From NCBI GenBank assembly GCA_973895155.1, contig OZ316898.1, positions 21,390,001 through 21,454,000 of the forward strand: DNA of 64,000 nt. The letters run 5' to 3'. The position numbers and the translations under genes are program-made. Source of the DNA: Marsupella aquatica (Eukaryota > Marchantiophyta). The first letter of the stretch is position 1. Every line of letters starts with the position of its first letter. Of the stretch, positions 47,710 through 61,405 are shown one piece after another. The notes under the pieces are model-generated. The model was not told the origin of the DNA. It ran no database searches and saw nothing but the letters and a program-made list of their open reading frames with translations.

Positions 47710-49843
47710 CTACAGCTTTCTGCCAAACACGCGACATCGTTCGCAACGTTTCTTGCAGATATCCTCAAGCATCTTCGCTGCTGCTGTACGTTCCTGCTGC
47801 ATTTGTTTTGCCCGGGATCTCATCAATTGACGTTCTTCCTTACCGCCGTTAGAAAAGTCATCGAGCCATTCAGCTATAAGTTTCCCGAGTTGGTACATGT
47901 CCGATCCCTTGGTGTATCTTTTCCTTTTCCTTTTCCTTTTCCTTTTGTCATTGTCTTCTTCCAACGTTTCCGCATCCCAACCCGTTAAGTCCTCACCAAC
48001 CCATACTTCATTGTCGTCTCCAGCAGCTTCCAAGTCTATGATCACCCATTTCCATTCACCCAAATCATTTACTTTGATAACGTTGGGCCACCTTATGTCC
48101 CTGTGGGTGTAGCCTTTCATGTGCAAGTCCGCAAGGCCGCATAACATGTCATGCGTGGCATTTACTAAATCCTTGCAATCCTTAGGCTTTGCATATGGGT
48201 CACCAACAGGTTGTAGTCGCAATACTGTTCTAGCCTTGGATCGTCGGACGGATATAAGTTGGATCAGGTACCTGGAGCCAGCGATTTTTTCATACAGGCA
48301 TTCTATCGCGGTCACCTTCTCTTTCGTCAATCCTGGGATTTCCTTCGTCACGCAGTCAGGATAGATCGTCACTGCTCCACCATAAACTCTTGCTATTGGC
48401 TTATATAATGCCAAGGGGATGTCACTATCCAGTTCTTCCTGTAGTTTCTGTAGGAGACAGTGCATCCGAATGGTGCTATGTAGGAACTTGGCTACATCGC
48501 TCAACATATTCAAGTCATAGAGTTGTGAGATACTTTCACAAAGAATTTCCTTGCCTCGCGGATAGAGCTTCAGCCATTGAAACTGCCTTCCACCGGAGCA
48601 ACCACCAATCACATAAGGGAGCTTACCATAGAACAAAGGGCTCCATGCCTTTAATTTTGAGGTGTTCTCACCTGCAGCCTCGTGCCGAAGTGCCGGGTCT
48701 GTCTTATTCTCCCATCGGAGAATGAGACAATCCCTCACAAACAGCTGAAAATCTGGTCTTAAAAGCGGTTTTAGTGGTCGCGATGCTGGAGTAGTAGTCG
48801 AGGGATTGGGTGAATCCAGTAACCAGACCAAACCTTGTAATTTTGCGTTTGCTGGAGCCTCGTCATTTAATAATGAGATGAAATCTCCAGTGAGTTTAGC
48901 CAATTCATGTGAGCTCGTGGCCTCATTGCCTGGACAATGACGCATTATCTCTCCGAACGCACTGTCGCAGAAGGTTGCCAACTCTCCCGCCACTGCGGGA
49001 ATATCAAGCTCCACCAGCTCAGAAGAGCATATTTTCTTGAATTTTACAAGATTGCGAATTGGGAGCGGTACTGGTGTCTGGGACAAAAACTCCGAGAGTT
49101 CATGGGCACTTCGTGGGAGCGTCGGAGGTGGTTCCAACAGTTTCCCAAAATAGCGCTCTCTAGCTTCAATATTAGCTTTTGCCTTCTTTGAAAGTTTTGC
49201 CTTCTTTGAAAGTCGCGCTCCCTCTGCGTACACACCAATCACGAAGTGTTGAAGAGGAAGAGAAAAACAGGAAAGTCATCCAATAATCACTCGAGCAATG
49301 AGCCCTACAAATTTGGCACGATTCCGGCAGAAATGCTTTATCGGTTCGGCAAAGCAGGAAGAGACACAGGACACCTGTTATTGCAACAGTACTTTCCAAA
49401 CAAATGCCAGAGCAAGGGCGACAGCTGCTGTCCATGATACCCTTGATCACTTTTCAGCAAAGAAAACCAAGCAGCAACAGAGGGGTGCTCAAAGGAAAAA
49501 ACTCAACGAAAAGACAAACCAGAACAAGAACGAGAAGATACTGACGAGAAACACATTGCTGTGAAATTCAGTTGGAATTACCATCCGTAGAGTTTCGTTT
49601 TTGAAGCTGAATTGCCGACTCAACTGCCAGTATCAATCCGCCAGGTGCCTTTGGGAACAGGCGCTGGATTAAGTCTTCGAGGCGCTTTTCCGACATCACT
49701 AGCAACGTAGATACTCCGACGCAGTCAAGCCATAGTTTCGCAGCAACGTCTCTCAGTCGTGCTTCGTCAGGAATAGTTCTCCGAAGCAGGTTCATAATAT
49801 TTTCTTCTTCACCACTCGCCATTGGATCTTGCAGGCTGAACAA
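47710..49843 (-). CDS. PD-(D/E)XK-like nuclease plus kinase-like protein, Crinkler-type architecture
   Basis: Two exons: 49843-49582 and 49223-47710, joined by a GT-AG intron 49581-49224 with matching phase (GATG / AGGGAGCG). The first exon gives a small helical domain (LRDVAAKLWLDCVGVSTLLV, MSEKRLEDLIQRLFP) that looks SAM-like. In exon 2, LLRPDFQLF ... LRWENKT near residue 165 fits the PD...ExK core of restriction-endonuclease-like folds. The C-terminal half is kinase-like: GYTHRDIRWPNVI (HRD loop) near residue 380 and WVIIDLEAAG about 20 residues later. Nuclease-like plus kinase-like pairing with 'HRDIRWPN' is characteristic of Crinkler/RHS-type (CR) proteins known from oomycetes, fungi and some plants. 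A basic KRKRKRKRKR run could be a nuclear signal. No stop or frameshift seen. Start: ATG at 49843, or a second ATG at about 49822. Confidence 0.6.
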
Positions 49844-52800
49844 TATAGTGCTTACTTCTTCTTAAGATATATGCTATGAAACCAGGCAGAGACAAGACAG
49901 CCACAAACGCGCAAGTTATAACAAAACAAAGCACATACAAATGACAAGCAGAAACGAAACCCTCGGGTTGACAGAAATCGTAGCAACAGAGGAAGCGACA
50001 GAGGAACGAGCACACACAAGGATGAAAACTACGGTACAAGGCCGTGAAACTCACCATCCACCAAACCCTGGATCACCGAAAACCCAGTCCAAATCCTGCA
50101 ACCGCACGATGTAAGGCCTTTTGATCCACAGCGTATCATGACAATCAATTAAACATGCAACGATTCACCACCTCAAAATTTCCAAACCCTACTGCTAGCG
50201 AATCCGCCTCACTTCACTACTTCAGCCTATGCCGAACAGACCAGTGTACCGAATGCTCGGACTCTTTATGCAGACGGCCTCCTCTCCTCTCCTCGGTCGG
50301 CAGACAAGGAGTTGATCCGTTCCGTTCTAGGCGCAACGGGTTCAGATCTCAGGTTTCTCGACGCAACTGAGCTTCCCGCCCCGACAGCGAGCTTCTCTCC
50401 CGAAAACGATCACCGTGTGTAGCTTTTGTGGGACCCACAGCCATATCTATTCATCCATCTATTCTTGCAACCGTCGTATTTGAAACTACTACTGAATACC
50501 TGTGTTCTATCCATCTATCCTATTCCTGCATATATCTTCTTTAACCTACTGCCGAATACCTGGGTTCTGTCCATCCATATATTCGTGCATCTATTGTATT
50601 TGAACCTACTACTGAATACATAGGTTTTTGTCAAGCTTTTGTGTCAAGAAAAACATCTTACTTATTTACTTATTTCACCTGAAATTAATAGTATTTGAGA
50701 CCTCCCAATGTTATCCGTTGCCGACCTGTTGTGCCTTGTGTAAAACCCCTAATGTATATGTTTACGGTCCTTCCTTACTCCTTAATGATGTATTATTGGT
50801 ACTTGGCCCTGAGGTATTTGCTTGATCAACCCCCAAACTGAAAGTTGTTACTTGATGGACCCCCTGAGGTCTATCAACGGTCCAGATCTGAGATTGAAAG
50901 GTCCCCTCTTTCATGTCGTCGCTTCTTTTACATTCCTCTTCTTGGCTCTTCTTCTTTCTATCCTCAAGTTTCCAATCCCATAGCAAAAAGAACTTGCGGC
51001 CACTATCCTCATATCCCATGGCAACGAACTAACCCTATCCTAAAAATGGTTTCAATTACCGGGTTCCACTCGTCGAAGGTGCCCAACTTCCTTATCCCTA
51101 AATCACATCCAAAACTCCACATCATTAAATCCAGGGTGGTCGAGGAGATCCATATCTCAAGTTGAAATTTCCTTACAAGAATCATAAAAAAACGGGTTGC
51201 TGTCTCCCTTGCCGGTTGTTAGTCTCCTTGGATTTTCATTGAGTTTACATAGTCACCTAGGTTCTTCACCTCTTTTCTTATTTCTTCTTTTAAGCCTCTT
51301 TGTTCATCCGAAAACCTCTTTTTATTCCTTATCAAACACTTGTCTTCCTCCCCGAAAACATCTTTGTTTCGCATTTCTTCTTTTGATGGTTCATTTTCTC
51401 TGCTTACACATTTCCTGAGCTTCGTCCAGGACTCGTAACCGAGAAATCTTCCTCTGTTTTTATTCTTCTCTTACTTTAATCCCGTGTGCTTTGGATGAAA
51501 TTTTCTTTTTGCTCGCCTGGAATTCTTGATCGTTAGTGCTTAATCTTCTTCAATCCTTTTGTTCACTCGACAGCTCTCTACTTGAACACACTCACATCTT
51601 CACAACGTCATCTTCCTTTAAGACTCTGTGTCTCTTGATCTTAAACCTTATCGAAAGGAGTTAGCAGTTTGATTTCTGTCACCCAAAAATCTCAATTTCA
51701 GCGTCTTTTAAGTGTCTCTGGCTCAAACGACTCCGTTTTCTCTTCGCTTGACGCCAATTTTCTCTCAATCTTCTTTGCCTGCTTGCGCCCTCCACCAATC
51801 AATTCACCCCAAACTGATGCTCCTGCTACCATTTTGACTTCGTTTTCTACTTATGTTACGAGCACTTTCATCATGGCCCGAGGCGCTATAAATTCCATCA
51901 AGTCCCGGAGAGAAGTTAACATTTTTGAGGAGTCAACTCTTTTCCTTCGCGCATCCCATCACTTTGTCTTGCAGTTCTCACAACTAAATTCTGTTCTCAG
52001 ACAATTTCAATCACCTTTTCTCTTCACTTGAGAACACACGAAGCCCTTTGAGCACCTTTTTTTATCTCTCTTCATTGAAGTACTCTCAATCGAAGGCACC
52101 CGAAGTTTACCACGCACACTCCCGCCTTGCTGCTTCTGCTCCACAATTTTCCATCTCGTTCACAAAAAATACCTAGATTGTCCTTTCTATCGACCTTCTT
52201 TTCTTCACCTCCATTCCCTGCCACTCGAAACTCGTCATCCAGTTCCTCCGTAGTTGAGCTCTACTCACTATCCCCACCCAAAAGCATCGACTAAAAAAAC
52301 AGCACTTCTTTTTCCCTCCCGAACTCACGTAGTGCGCGCTACTCCTCTTTGATTTGCTTTTGAACTTCTTCGATCCTTTTCGCCTCAAATTTCCATTAAC
52401 TCCTTTCAAACTTCCCAGAACTGCTCGCAGACCTTCAGCTCTTTTCTTTTCTGCACGCAACACCAAAACATCGAGCACACACTACTTGCCATCTTCTCCG
52501 TTTGACCTCAAAATCCCAAAATTTTTCCCCATTTCCCACACCACAATACACTCTACTCACACTCGGTTCCTCCGTTTTTCCTCCACTCAAACCTGCTACG
52601 CGCGCATGGCCTCTGATTCCATCTCTAACCTCCACACAACTGCCATGTTCACAGTGTCCTTATCAATTTGAATTCTCCCAGGCCGCCACATGTCACCTCC
52701 ACATTAAATGCCTCAAATTCCTTATGCCTAAGCTCCAACTTTCACCCTTTTATTCCTCTTTTGTCCCATTATCTTTCTTTTAAAGTCCAGTTTGCTCTAT

Positions 52801-52910
52801 GTTTCTCTCCTTCACAAACAGAGAACTATGTCATTCCGAGCCGGACAAAAGCAAGTCGACTAGATCCAGCACACTCCACTTCAATCGTCAAACATTCTTC
52901 CCGACGACAA
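49844..52910. other. No gene seen; pyrimidine-rich from about 51180
   Basis: 5' flank of the nuclease-kinase gene, then unique DNA. From 51180 to 52800 the plus strand is strongly C/T-rich, giving long but meaningless Ser/Leu/Phe ORFs. Confidence 0.45.
50435..50630 (+). repeat. About 75-bp tandem repeat, three diverged units
   Basis: Units share TACTACTGAATACCTGTGTT and TGTCCATCC(A)TATTC phrases, with the third unit least complete. Confidence 0.6.
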
Positions 52911-53069
52911 CGCAGGGAAGAACAATTCAGCAGATAGACTTCAGCCAACCTACTGTAGCAACTGTAATGTACATATATAAGTAAGACGGATTTTGGTCTT
53001 TTTAGCAAGCAGTACATGGCTATAATATCTCCGAGGGCTCTAACTTGAGACTAAGGAAAACCTTGAGGA

Positions 53070-53590
53070 CAGTTGTTTAGGACATAAGGCCAGACTGGGT
53101 ACTGGGAATTTAGGACTAAGGATTGACAAAAGTTTGCTAATTGAGGACTTGGACCAGAGAACTCATTGAGTAGGGATGGCAGATTGAGGACTCAATCAGG
53201 GTGGAGGACTAATGACTTAGGGTAGAGGACTGAGGACTCAGGATGGAGGATTGAAGGCTCAAGGAAAAGGACTCAGAATGAAGGACTCAGGATTTGGGGC
53301 AGAGGATTGAGGACTCGGGCAGAGGATTGATGACTCGGGCAAAGGACTGAGGACTCGGGCAGAGGATTGAGGACTGAGGACTCTGGCAGAGGACTCAGGA
53401 AAAAGGACTGAGGACTCATAGTAAAAAACTGAGGACTCATGGCAAAGACTAAGGACTGAGGACTCCGGACGTTCAGACTGAGGACTCTGGACGGAGGAAT
53501 TGAGCACTAGTGACCAAGGACTGAGGACCAACGACGGATAACTGAGGACTAGAGACAAAAGACAAAGGACTTCAAACAGAGGATAGGGGA
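53070..53590 (-). repeat. GTCCTCA-rich octamer array, right arm
   Basis: GAGGACTGAGGACT words on the plus strand; inverse counterpart of 30090-30570 with different word order and count, as expected of an unstable array. Confidence 0.85.
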
Positions 53591-56091
53591 CTGGTGATGG
53601 AGAAAAAATGGTGAACACACCTCAGTATCCTCCTCCATATTGCTAGGAACCCAAGGATGCATATATTGCTGCCAGAGTCTTGGGCTCAAGGGTGTACATT
53701 CTATATCGTCCCTTTCTTGCCTCACATGGAGTGAGACCAAATCAAAGGTGAACTACTATCTCAGGATGGGCGTAGCTCATGCCAACTAGATCGTTCACCA
53801 CAAATTTGTTATCTTGCCTTGGGACCTGTTGAAACCACACTGCCCTCAAAGCTAAATCACCCTTGTTAAATTCCTCTCCATACAAGTCCTTGAAACTCTT
53901 CTTCACGGTGTGCAAAGTCTGCTCACATTGAAGAATGTAGAAGTCCACATTCCACTTGTTATCTATCTCAGCCTTCCCTGGAAAGAAGTCACCTTGTTGA
54001 ACCAATTCGGCCAGCAGCCCATCCTCCCATTGGTAAGGTCCTTCCCCCACTCCCATTTCTTCCACATCAGTTCTCACATCACTTGGCAGGACTCCTTTCA
54101 CCATGACAAGCTTAAACTGTCCAGCCCAACTTCTATTCTCACATTGCAAAGGTTCATCATCTAAGCAATGAGGACAAAAACGACAAAGTTCTATGACTTG
54201 AAGGAGAGTTGATAGGCGGTTACTAAATCCATCAAAGCAGTGTAAGGATTGGGAACCTTGGATAGGATCACAGCCCCATTTCTTCTTGCGATTGACAGCT
54301 CCCATTGGAATCTCCCAAAACAGGCGTCAAACAAGTTGGACGTCTCCATACTCCTTTTCTTGGCCCATAGCAAATTTGTCCTTGTAGAACAAAACCACAT
54401 CATGGGCATTCTCCAATCAATGTTCATGGATTCCCTTCAGCTGTTCTATCTCAATCCCCTGCTTTATGTGGCCTCCAAGGGCATCCTAAAAGCACACACC
54501 ATAGTACTCATCTCAGGAAATGAAACTTGGATGAATCAATATAGAACAACAAAGTTACTGTAGGGAACTTCAGCTTAAAACACAATTTGGAATGAGCGGA
54601 TGTACATATAAAGTAATATTGCAACTTACAACGACACCTTTTCCGTGCCCTAAAGCATGGAAATACCACTTCATTCGTGCACCAATCTTTTGTAGTATTT
54701 GGATACATAATAAAAAGGTCTGCAAGCCTTGAACTGTGAAGCAGCCCCATCTGACCAGACCCAATGTTGCTCAAATAGAATTCCTTCCTCCCTCAACCAC
54801 TGGTTATGAGCATCCATACAATGTTGGACGAAGAGAGCGTCGTGACAATTGTCATCACTGATATAAGAATGATAATCTGCAATAATGTCTCGACCACCCT
54901 CCTCATCCAATGCCATCCGAACCGTACTTCCAATAGCAGCCTCCATAGATTCCACACAATCTTCTCTATGCCTATAAGTGACATGAATCAACAAAGTGAC
55001 CTGTCTATATATTATCCCAGTGTTGACTCTATATCTCATTTTGGATTTTGAACATGTAACTTTCAGAGAAATTAATAGATGACACTATAGTTCCTCTAGG
55101 GAAAGTTTTTGAACAAAGTTTGAATTGTTCTGACTGCCAACGTGCTCTGAAATTATGCACAATGAATGTCTTCATTGTATTCAAAACCTGACTTTTGAAT
55201 TCACCCATTGAAGTTCTCTTAAACACCATTCTCAACCGTTTTGACTTTTTTGTAGCACTCTCGTCTGTTCCTTTTTCTTCTCTCTCTTTTGTTGGGCTTT
55301 CTTGTCTAACTCCAAATACTGAAATGTCTCCACTCAATAAATTGCTTGTCAACTCAATCTAACTCAGATGTACACCAATCCAACTTGTTGACACCACAAT
55401 TCTTATAGGAACCCATGATACATTTCTTTCCATGCCACTGCTTCCCCTCAGCTCTTGGACACAGAGCTCCCTCTATCCAACCCCGTACGTATGTTATTGT
55501 TGTTCTAGAAGCTACACAACTCTGCAAAGGAGCATCAACTGATGTGCAAATGGGGCAATCACAAGAGCAATGCTTATTGTGTTGATGCTTCCTGAATTTG
55601 TTGACTGCCTCCTTCAAGAGGTCCATTTCAACATGCATGTTGCTTACAACAACAAATGTTTCTGTCTTTCATAGGACGAATGTAGTAAGGCTTCATATAC
55701 TGAAAAGACCTGAAGTCTATATGAACTCCATTCTCGTCTTTGCCACAAAACTCCTGGAATTTCAGAATAAACTCCACCTGAAAAAGATGCAAGCATTGCT
55801 CCAAAACATATTCAATCATTGTACACAAAGATGCAGTAGAGTTCAAATCGCTTACTGATGAACATGAAAGCTCCTGTACCCTATTGTAAGCCCTATTTGA
55901 ATGTCATTGATAATGACAAATTAACAAAATCTAACCTGGGTATCCTCTGGCCAATGCACCTGATGCTCCTCGTACACATTTCTACTCAATCTTAGTCTAG
56001 CCTTGTCCTTGGCGCAAGGAGAGATTTGAGTATTTGTTTCCCAAAACTTTTCCACAATTCTTTGGACTTCAACTGAAATTTTGTTGCTTCT

Positions 56092-56280
56092 TGTTAGAAT
56101 ACACTTAACCCTAACTCATAGAGTGATACAAAGGGGTATATAGGGACTAGATATAGAGAGTCATGAGACTAGGAGAAGGTAGTTATAACCATCCAATGTG
56201 TAACACCTTATAAGCCACATTGGCTCATGAAAGGATTATCTTTGTGTTGTTGGTGTATGAATTATAACCATCGTCTAACA
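56092..56280 (+). repeat. 5' LTR of full-length copia element
   Basis: 189 bp, identical by eye to 61406-61594. Confidence 0.95.
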
Positions 56281-56450
56281 CGTTATCAGCACGATTTATG
56301 CCCTTCAATCTTCTCGAGCTTATGTTTTTTTTCCCTCTTTCTCTTTTTGATAACTTCCAATTGTCATCGACAATTCTTCACCGCCCGCACCCTGATTTAC
56401 ACAGACCACGACCAATTCCCCAGGGCTACTAGACTTCAATTAACCTGACA

Positions 56451-59400
56451 ATGACAACTTTGGAGAAGCTCCAATTCCCGTCACTCGTAATAGACGGCGA
56501 GAATTACTTATCTTGGGCACAAAATGCCGAAATCGTTCTCAACATGAAAGGCCTCGGCGATATTTTATTGGGGGAGAATTATGGAACATTACAGGAGAAG
56601 GTCCAGGCCCTGTACATTATCCGCCATCACCTAGACGCTGATTTACAACTTGAATATCTCATAGAGTATAACCCGAGAGCCCTCTGGGATGCTCTAAAAT
56701 TGAGGTTCGATCACCTCCGCCTAATCTCCCTTCCAGCCGCTCGCAACAAATGGATTCATCTAAGAGTCCTAGAGTACTCGACTATTGCAAAATACAATAG
56801 TGCCCTCTTCCGTATAACTGCTCAACTCGCAACATGCGGAGAACCCATCAACGAGGTAGCCAAGATCGAAAAAACACTCTCCACATTCTCTGCAACAAAT
56901 ATGCAATTGTCACAGATCTACCGACAACGCCACTTCACCCAATTCTCTGATCTAATTGCAGTTATGCTCCTGGCTGAGAAGAACGATCTCCTTCTCCTTA
57001 AGAACTCCCGAGAAAGACCACCAGGTACGCTACCCAGGACTGAAACCCAATTCACGAGTACCAACAGAGGTGATCCCTCTTACAAAGGCAACAATGGCCC
57101 TCTTAGAAGAAATACGGGCCGCTTCAAAAGATTTAATTGGAGACGCCAAGCACGCACGGACAACGGCACCACACAGCCAACCACGAATCCTTGGCAACGC
57201 AAGCCAAATTATACTCAAAACATACCTGCACACATCACACCCACAAAGAATCAGGCTAAGTGTTTCCGTTGCGGCGGACCTGGTCATATCCAAAAGAACT
57301 GTAAAGTCCAATCCCACCTGGTCAAACTATACCAGGCCTCTCTGCAAACCACGAACACGGCCATAGCTGCAAACCACCTTGAGATTGATGAAGACCTCTC
57401 ACAATACACACTTGCAATGCCCCCACCAGAGATACACATGGTATTACAGGGAAAGAACCCCAACTCACCCTCCGACATCGATACCTGCATCCTCGACAGT
57501 GGCACCTCTCACACAATATTAAAAGATAAACAATACTTTCAGCACATATCCCCATCCAATAGACCTGTGACCACCATTACAGGTATAAACCAATTAGAGG
57601 AAGGACACGGACCCGCTGAACTCACCCTCCCGAATGGCACAATTATTCAAATCCAATCTGCCATCTATGCCCCATTGGCAACCAGAAATCTACTCAGCTT
57701 CCACGATATTCGCCAAAACAACCTCCACATTCGCTCTGCACCTGACCACCAAGTAGATGCTTTGCAGATCTTTCAGGAAACTGATACTGGCCCAATCATA
57801 CTAGAGACCTCACCACTTCTTCCCCCTGGAGTATACGCCACCAAAATTACAGCTTATCATTTACAGGCCCAACCCTTATCACCCACAGAACTATGGCACT
57901 TCCGCCTTGGCCACCCTGGCCCAGGAATGTACCACAAAATCCTCAAGAACACCACGGGCATTCCCCAAGGAGTCCATCCATCATCTAAACATGAGACATG
58001 CATCCCATGTGCACAAGGCAAATTGATTACAATGTCTGCCACCACTAAAAACACCTACCACATACCTGATTTCCTCTCACAAATAAACGTGGATGTCTGC
58101 GGCCCAATAGACCCACCAAGTGGACCATTTCGGTTCTTTCTAGTGATGATATGCTCATCCACGAAATGGTCCTCGGTCTCACTAATCTCCACCCGAAATC
58201 TGGTATTTGCTCGCCTACTAACTCAGATTATACGCCTAAGAACTCAATTCCCTGACTCAGCTATCAAGACAATAAGAATCGACAATGCTGGTGAATTCAC
58301 ATCACCTACCTTCGACGATTTCTGCCAAGCCCTGGGTATCACCATTCAATACTCGGTACCATATGTACATTTCCAAAATGGCGCTGCAGAAGCAATGATC
58401 AAACGTATACAACTTATCTCAAGACCTATATTACTACAGACACAATTGCCACTTACAGCTTGGGGACATGTCGTACTCCACAGTGCCGCATTATTAAGGT
58501 ACAGACCATCGGCCTTCAACACTTACACACCACATCAGCTAGCATATGGATCTACACCAGACGTTACACACCTGAAAATGTTTGGCTGTCTTGTTCTCGT
58601 CCCAATTCTAGGCCCTAAACATACTAAAATGGGACCACAGCGGCAACGCGGCATCTATGTGGGATTCGACTCTCCTTCAATCGTCAGGTACCTCGAACCA
58701 ACTACAGCTGATGTGTTCCGAGCTAGATACCAGGATTGTAAATTCTGTGAGGATATTTTTCCCCCACTCCTTACCCCTGCACAACTCTACAAACAGAACA
58801 CTCTAACCCCTACGTTAGAATGGACAACTAAGGACCCATTCTGGAATGACCCCCGTACACAACTCACAAACGATGAAGTAAAGCGCATCCTGAATCTTCA
58901 CCGAATCATGGAAAAAATACCAGACGCCTTTAATGATGCTGTTGCTGCCACGAAATCCCATATAGAAGCAGCTAACGTCCCTGCCATAATTTCCATGCCC
59001 GATACCCGAGCCACAGACCTTGCCCCCAAGGCAAAGAGAGGCAGACCCCCTGGATCCAAAGACTCCAGATCACGACAGAAGAAACCCGTATCAACACAGC
59101 TCTACTTACGTTCACCAGGAACTACACTGGTCGATAACGAAGAAATATCAATACATTACATGCATACCGGGCACTTATGGCCTAGAGATATAACTGAACC
59201 TGACGAACATTTTGCCTTTCTTATCTCCCAAGATATATCTAGTGACTTACCAGATCCCCGGAATATTAAAGAAGCTCAACAACGTCCCGATTGGCCTAAA
59301 TGGGACTCTACCATTAACTCCGAGCTTGACTCACTCATAAGCCGCCAAGTATTTGGACAGATTTGAATTGTACCTGCTGAACAACATCTCACAGGATACA

Positions 59401-61126
59401 GAATTACACTAGTACGTAAACGAAATGCAGCAGGCGAAGTAGTCCGCTATAAAGCCCGACTTGTTGCTAGAGGCTATACACAAATCTATGGAAAAGACTA
59501 TGACTTGACTCATTCCCCAGTTATGGACTCTATCACTTACAGATTCTTGATTGCCTTCGCTCTTACACATAAACTCCTAATGCACCTTATGGACGTTGTT
59601 ACCGCTTACCTTTATGGCATACTCAACACTGATATCCATATGAAAGCTCCACCCGAGCTAATTCAAAGAGTAACCTTCCACATTAAGGGGGAGCATCAAA
59701 CTACTCTATCCCCGAACATACAGTCGGGTATTGATAAGATTGTTCCTACACAGGAACTTAAGGATTACCTTGTTCAATCAGGCCCACTGGTACCTGAACA
59801 AATAACTGAACACTTATCAGAGGATCAGAACGTACATGAAAAGCAAATTGCTTATGGTGAACATCAAACGAATTCTTCATTGAATTCCCTGGGTTTACCC
59901 ACAGAGGTAAACCTCGTTCATCAGAGGATACCTAAACCTCAAAAACCAGCGAAAGCATTTGCTGTACAGGTTCTTCGGTCCATTTATGGCTTAAAACAGA
60001 GTGGCCGTATTTGGTACAAGCGCTTCCGTGCTGAGATGATAGCACTTGGTTTCGTGAATGAGGACATCGCTCCCTGCCTATTCATAAAACGAGCTGGAAC
60101 TGAATTTATTATCATAGCAATCTATGTAGATGATATAAATCTTATGGGCACTAAGCTTCTTATGGAACAAACAATTACAACACTCAAAGGCATCTTCGCA
60201 ATGAAGGATATTGGGACACCCCTTTTCTGCCTTGGCATTCAATTCGAACACTTACCTAATGGCGTTCTGATTCACCAATCCACATATATATACCAGGAAG
60301 ATATTAAAACAATTTAATATGGACAAGTCATACCCTGTCACAACACCTATGGAACTTCGCTCCTTAGATTCATCCAAAGATATGTACAAGCGCAGAACTG
60401 AACAAGAACCGATCTTGGGCCCAGAGAAACCTTACCTCTCACCTATAGGCGCCTTGATGTACCTGGCAAACCAGACACGCCCGGATATCTCCTTCGCTGT
60501 CAACTTGTTGGCTCGCCACAGCTCTCAGCCAACGGTAAGACATTGGAACGGTATCAAGAGAATTTTGCGCTACCTCCAAGGTACGATTGACACTGGCCTC
60601 TACTTTCCCAAAGATATGCCTAATGAACTGATTGGTTTCGCTGACGCAGGTTACCTCTCCGATCCTAATGATGCCAAGTCCCAGACGGGCTATGTCTTCC
60701 TGCAAGGATCCACGGCAATATCCTGGAAAAGTACTAAGCAGACACTGACAACAACTTCCTCCAACCATGCGGAAATAATCGCCCTATACAAAGCTAGTCG
60801 CGAATGCTTATGGCTTCGCCAACTTAATTATCAACCATATCCACGTCTCCACCGGTCAAGAAGTCCTCACCAAACCAACAATCATCTACGAAGATAATAG
60901 ACCCTGCGTTGACCAAATTGCTAAAGGATTTATCAAGGGAGATCGAATTAAGCACATAGCACCTAAATTCTTCCATACACATGAACAGCATGGTGATCAG
61001 ATTAACGTTCAATGGATACCTTCCAAAGACAATTGCGCCGATCTATTCACGAAGCCCTTACCTCGTGTCCTGCACGAAGCACACTCGACAGGAATCGGCC
61101 TACGCAAACTCTCAGATTTTCCCTAG
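56451..61126 (+). pseudogene. Copia Gag-Pol polyprotein with three reading-frame breaks
   Basis: The frame starts MTTLEKLQFPSLVIDGENYL (56451). It holds a Gag region, a CCHC knuckle (CFRCGGPGHIQKNC, residue about 270), aspartic protease (ILDSGTSHTI, about 348), the integrase zinc domain (HFRLGHPG ... CIPCAQGK) and catalytic D, D, E (NVDVCGPI, IRIDNAGEF, NGAAEAM; the last two 35 residues apart). An in-frame TGA near 59364, after QVFGQI, interrupts the start of RT. RT resumes (KARLVARGYTQIYGKDYDLT, IYVDDINLMG), a frame break follows near 60290, and RNase H (GFADAGYLSDP, SSNHAEIIALYKA) breaks again near 60830 before ending at 61126. It is closely related to the deleted copia element in RT. The protein is not functional as written. 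Confidence 0.92.
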
Positions 61127-61405
61127 TACCTAAATGCCCTCGACTACTCGTTTCAGGCATTATTATTACGATCACCCTAAACCCGTAATACCTGGTAGAA
61201 TGACATATTACTACTTAGTATATACTTAGTCCCCTCAACTTAACGAACTTATTACATGTAAGACAGTGATACTCTTTTTACCCCAAAGAAGAAAGCAGGG
61301 GGTTTTTAATGAGATCATGTAGTTCATAAGTTCTAATATACCCTGAATTAGGATTAACTCTATTCTATAGAATGGTTACTTTCTATTGAAGTAACCAAGG
61401 GGGAG

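Noticed and set aside
51669-52671. ORFs of 100-120 codons in the pyrimidine-rich region
   Set aside because: Composition is dictated by C/T richness; no domain, no partner exons.
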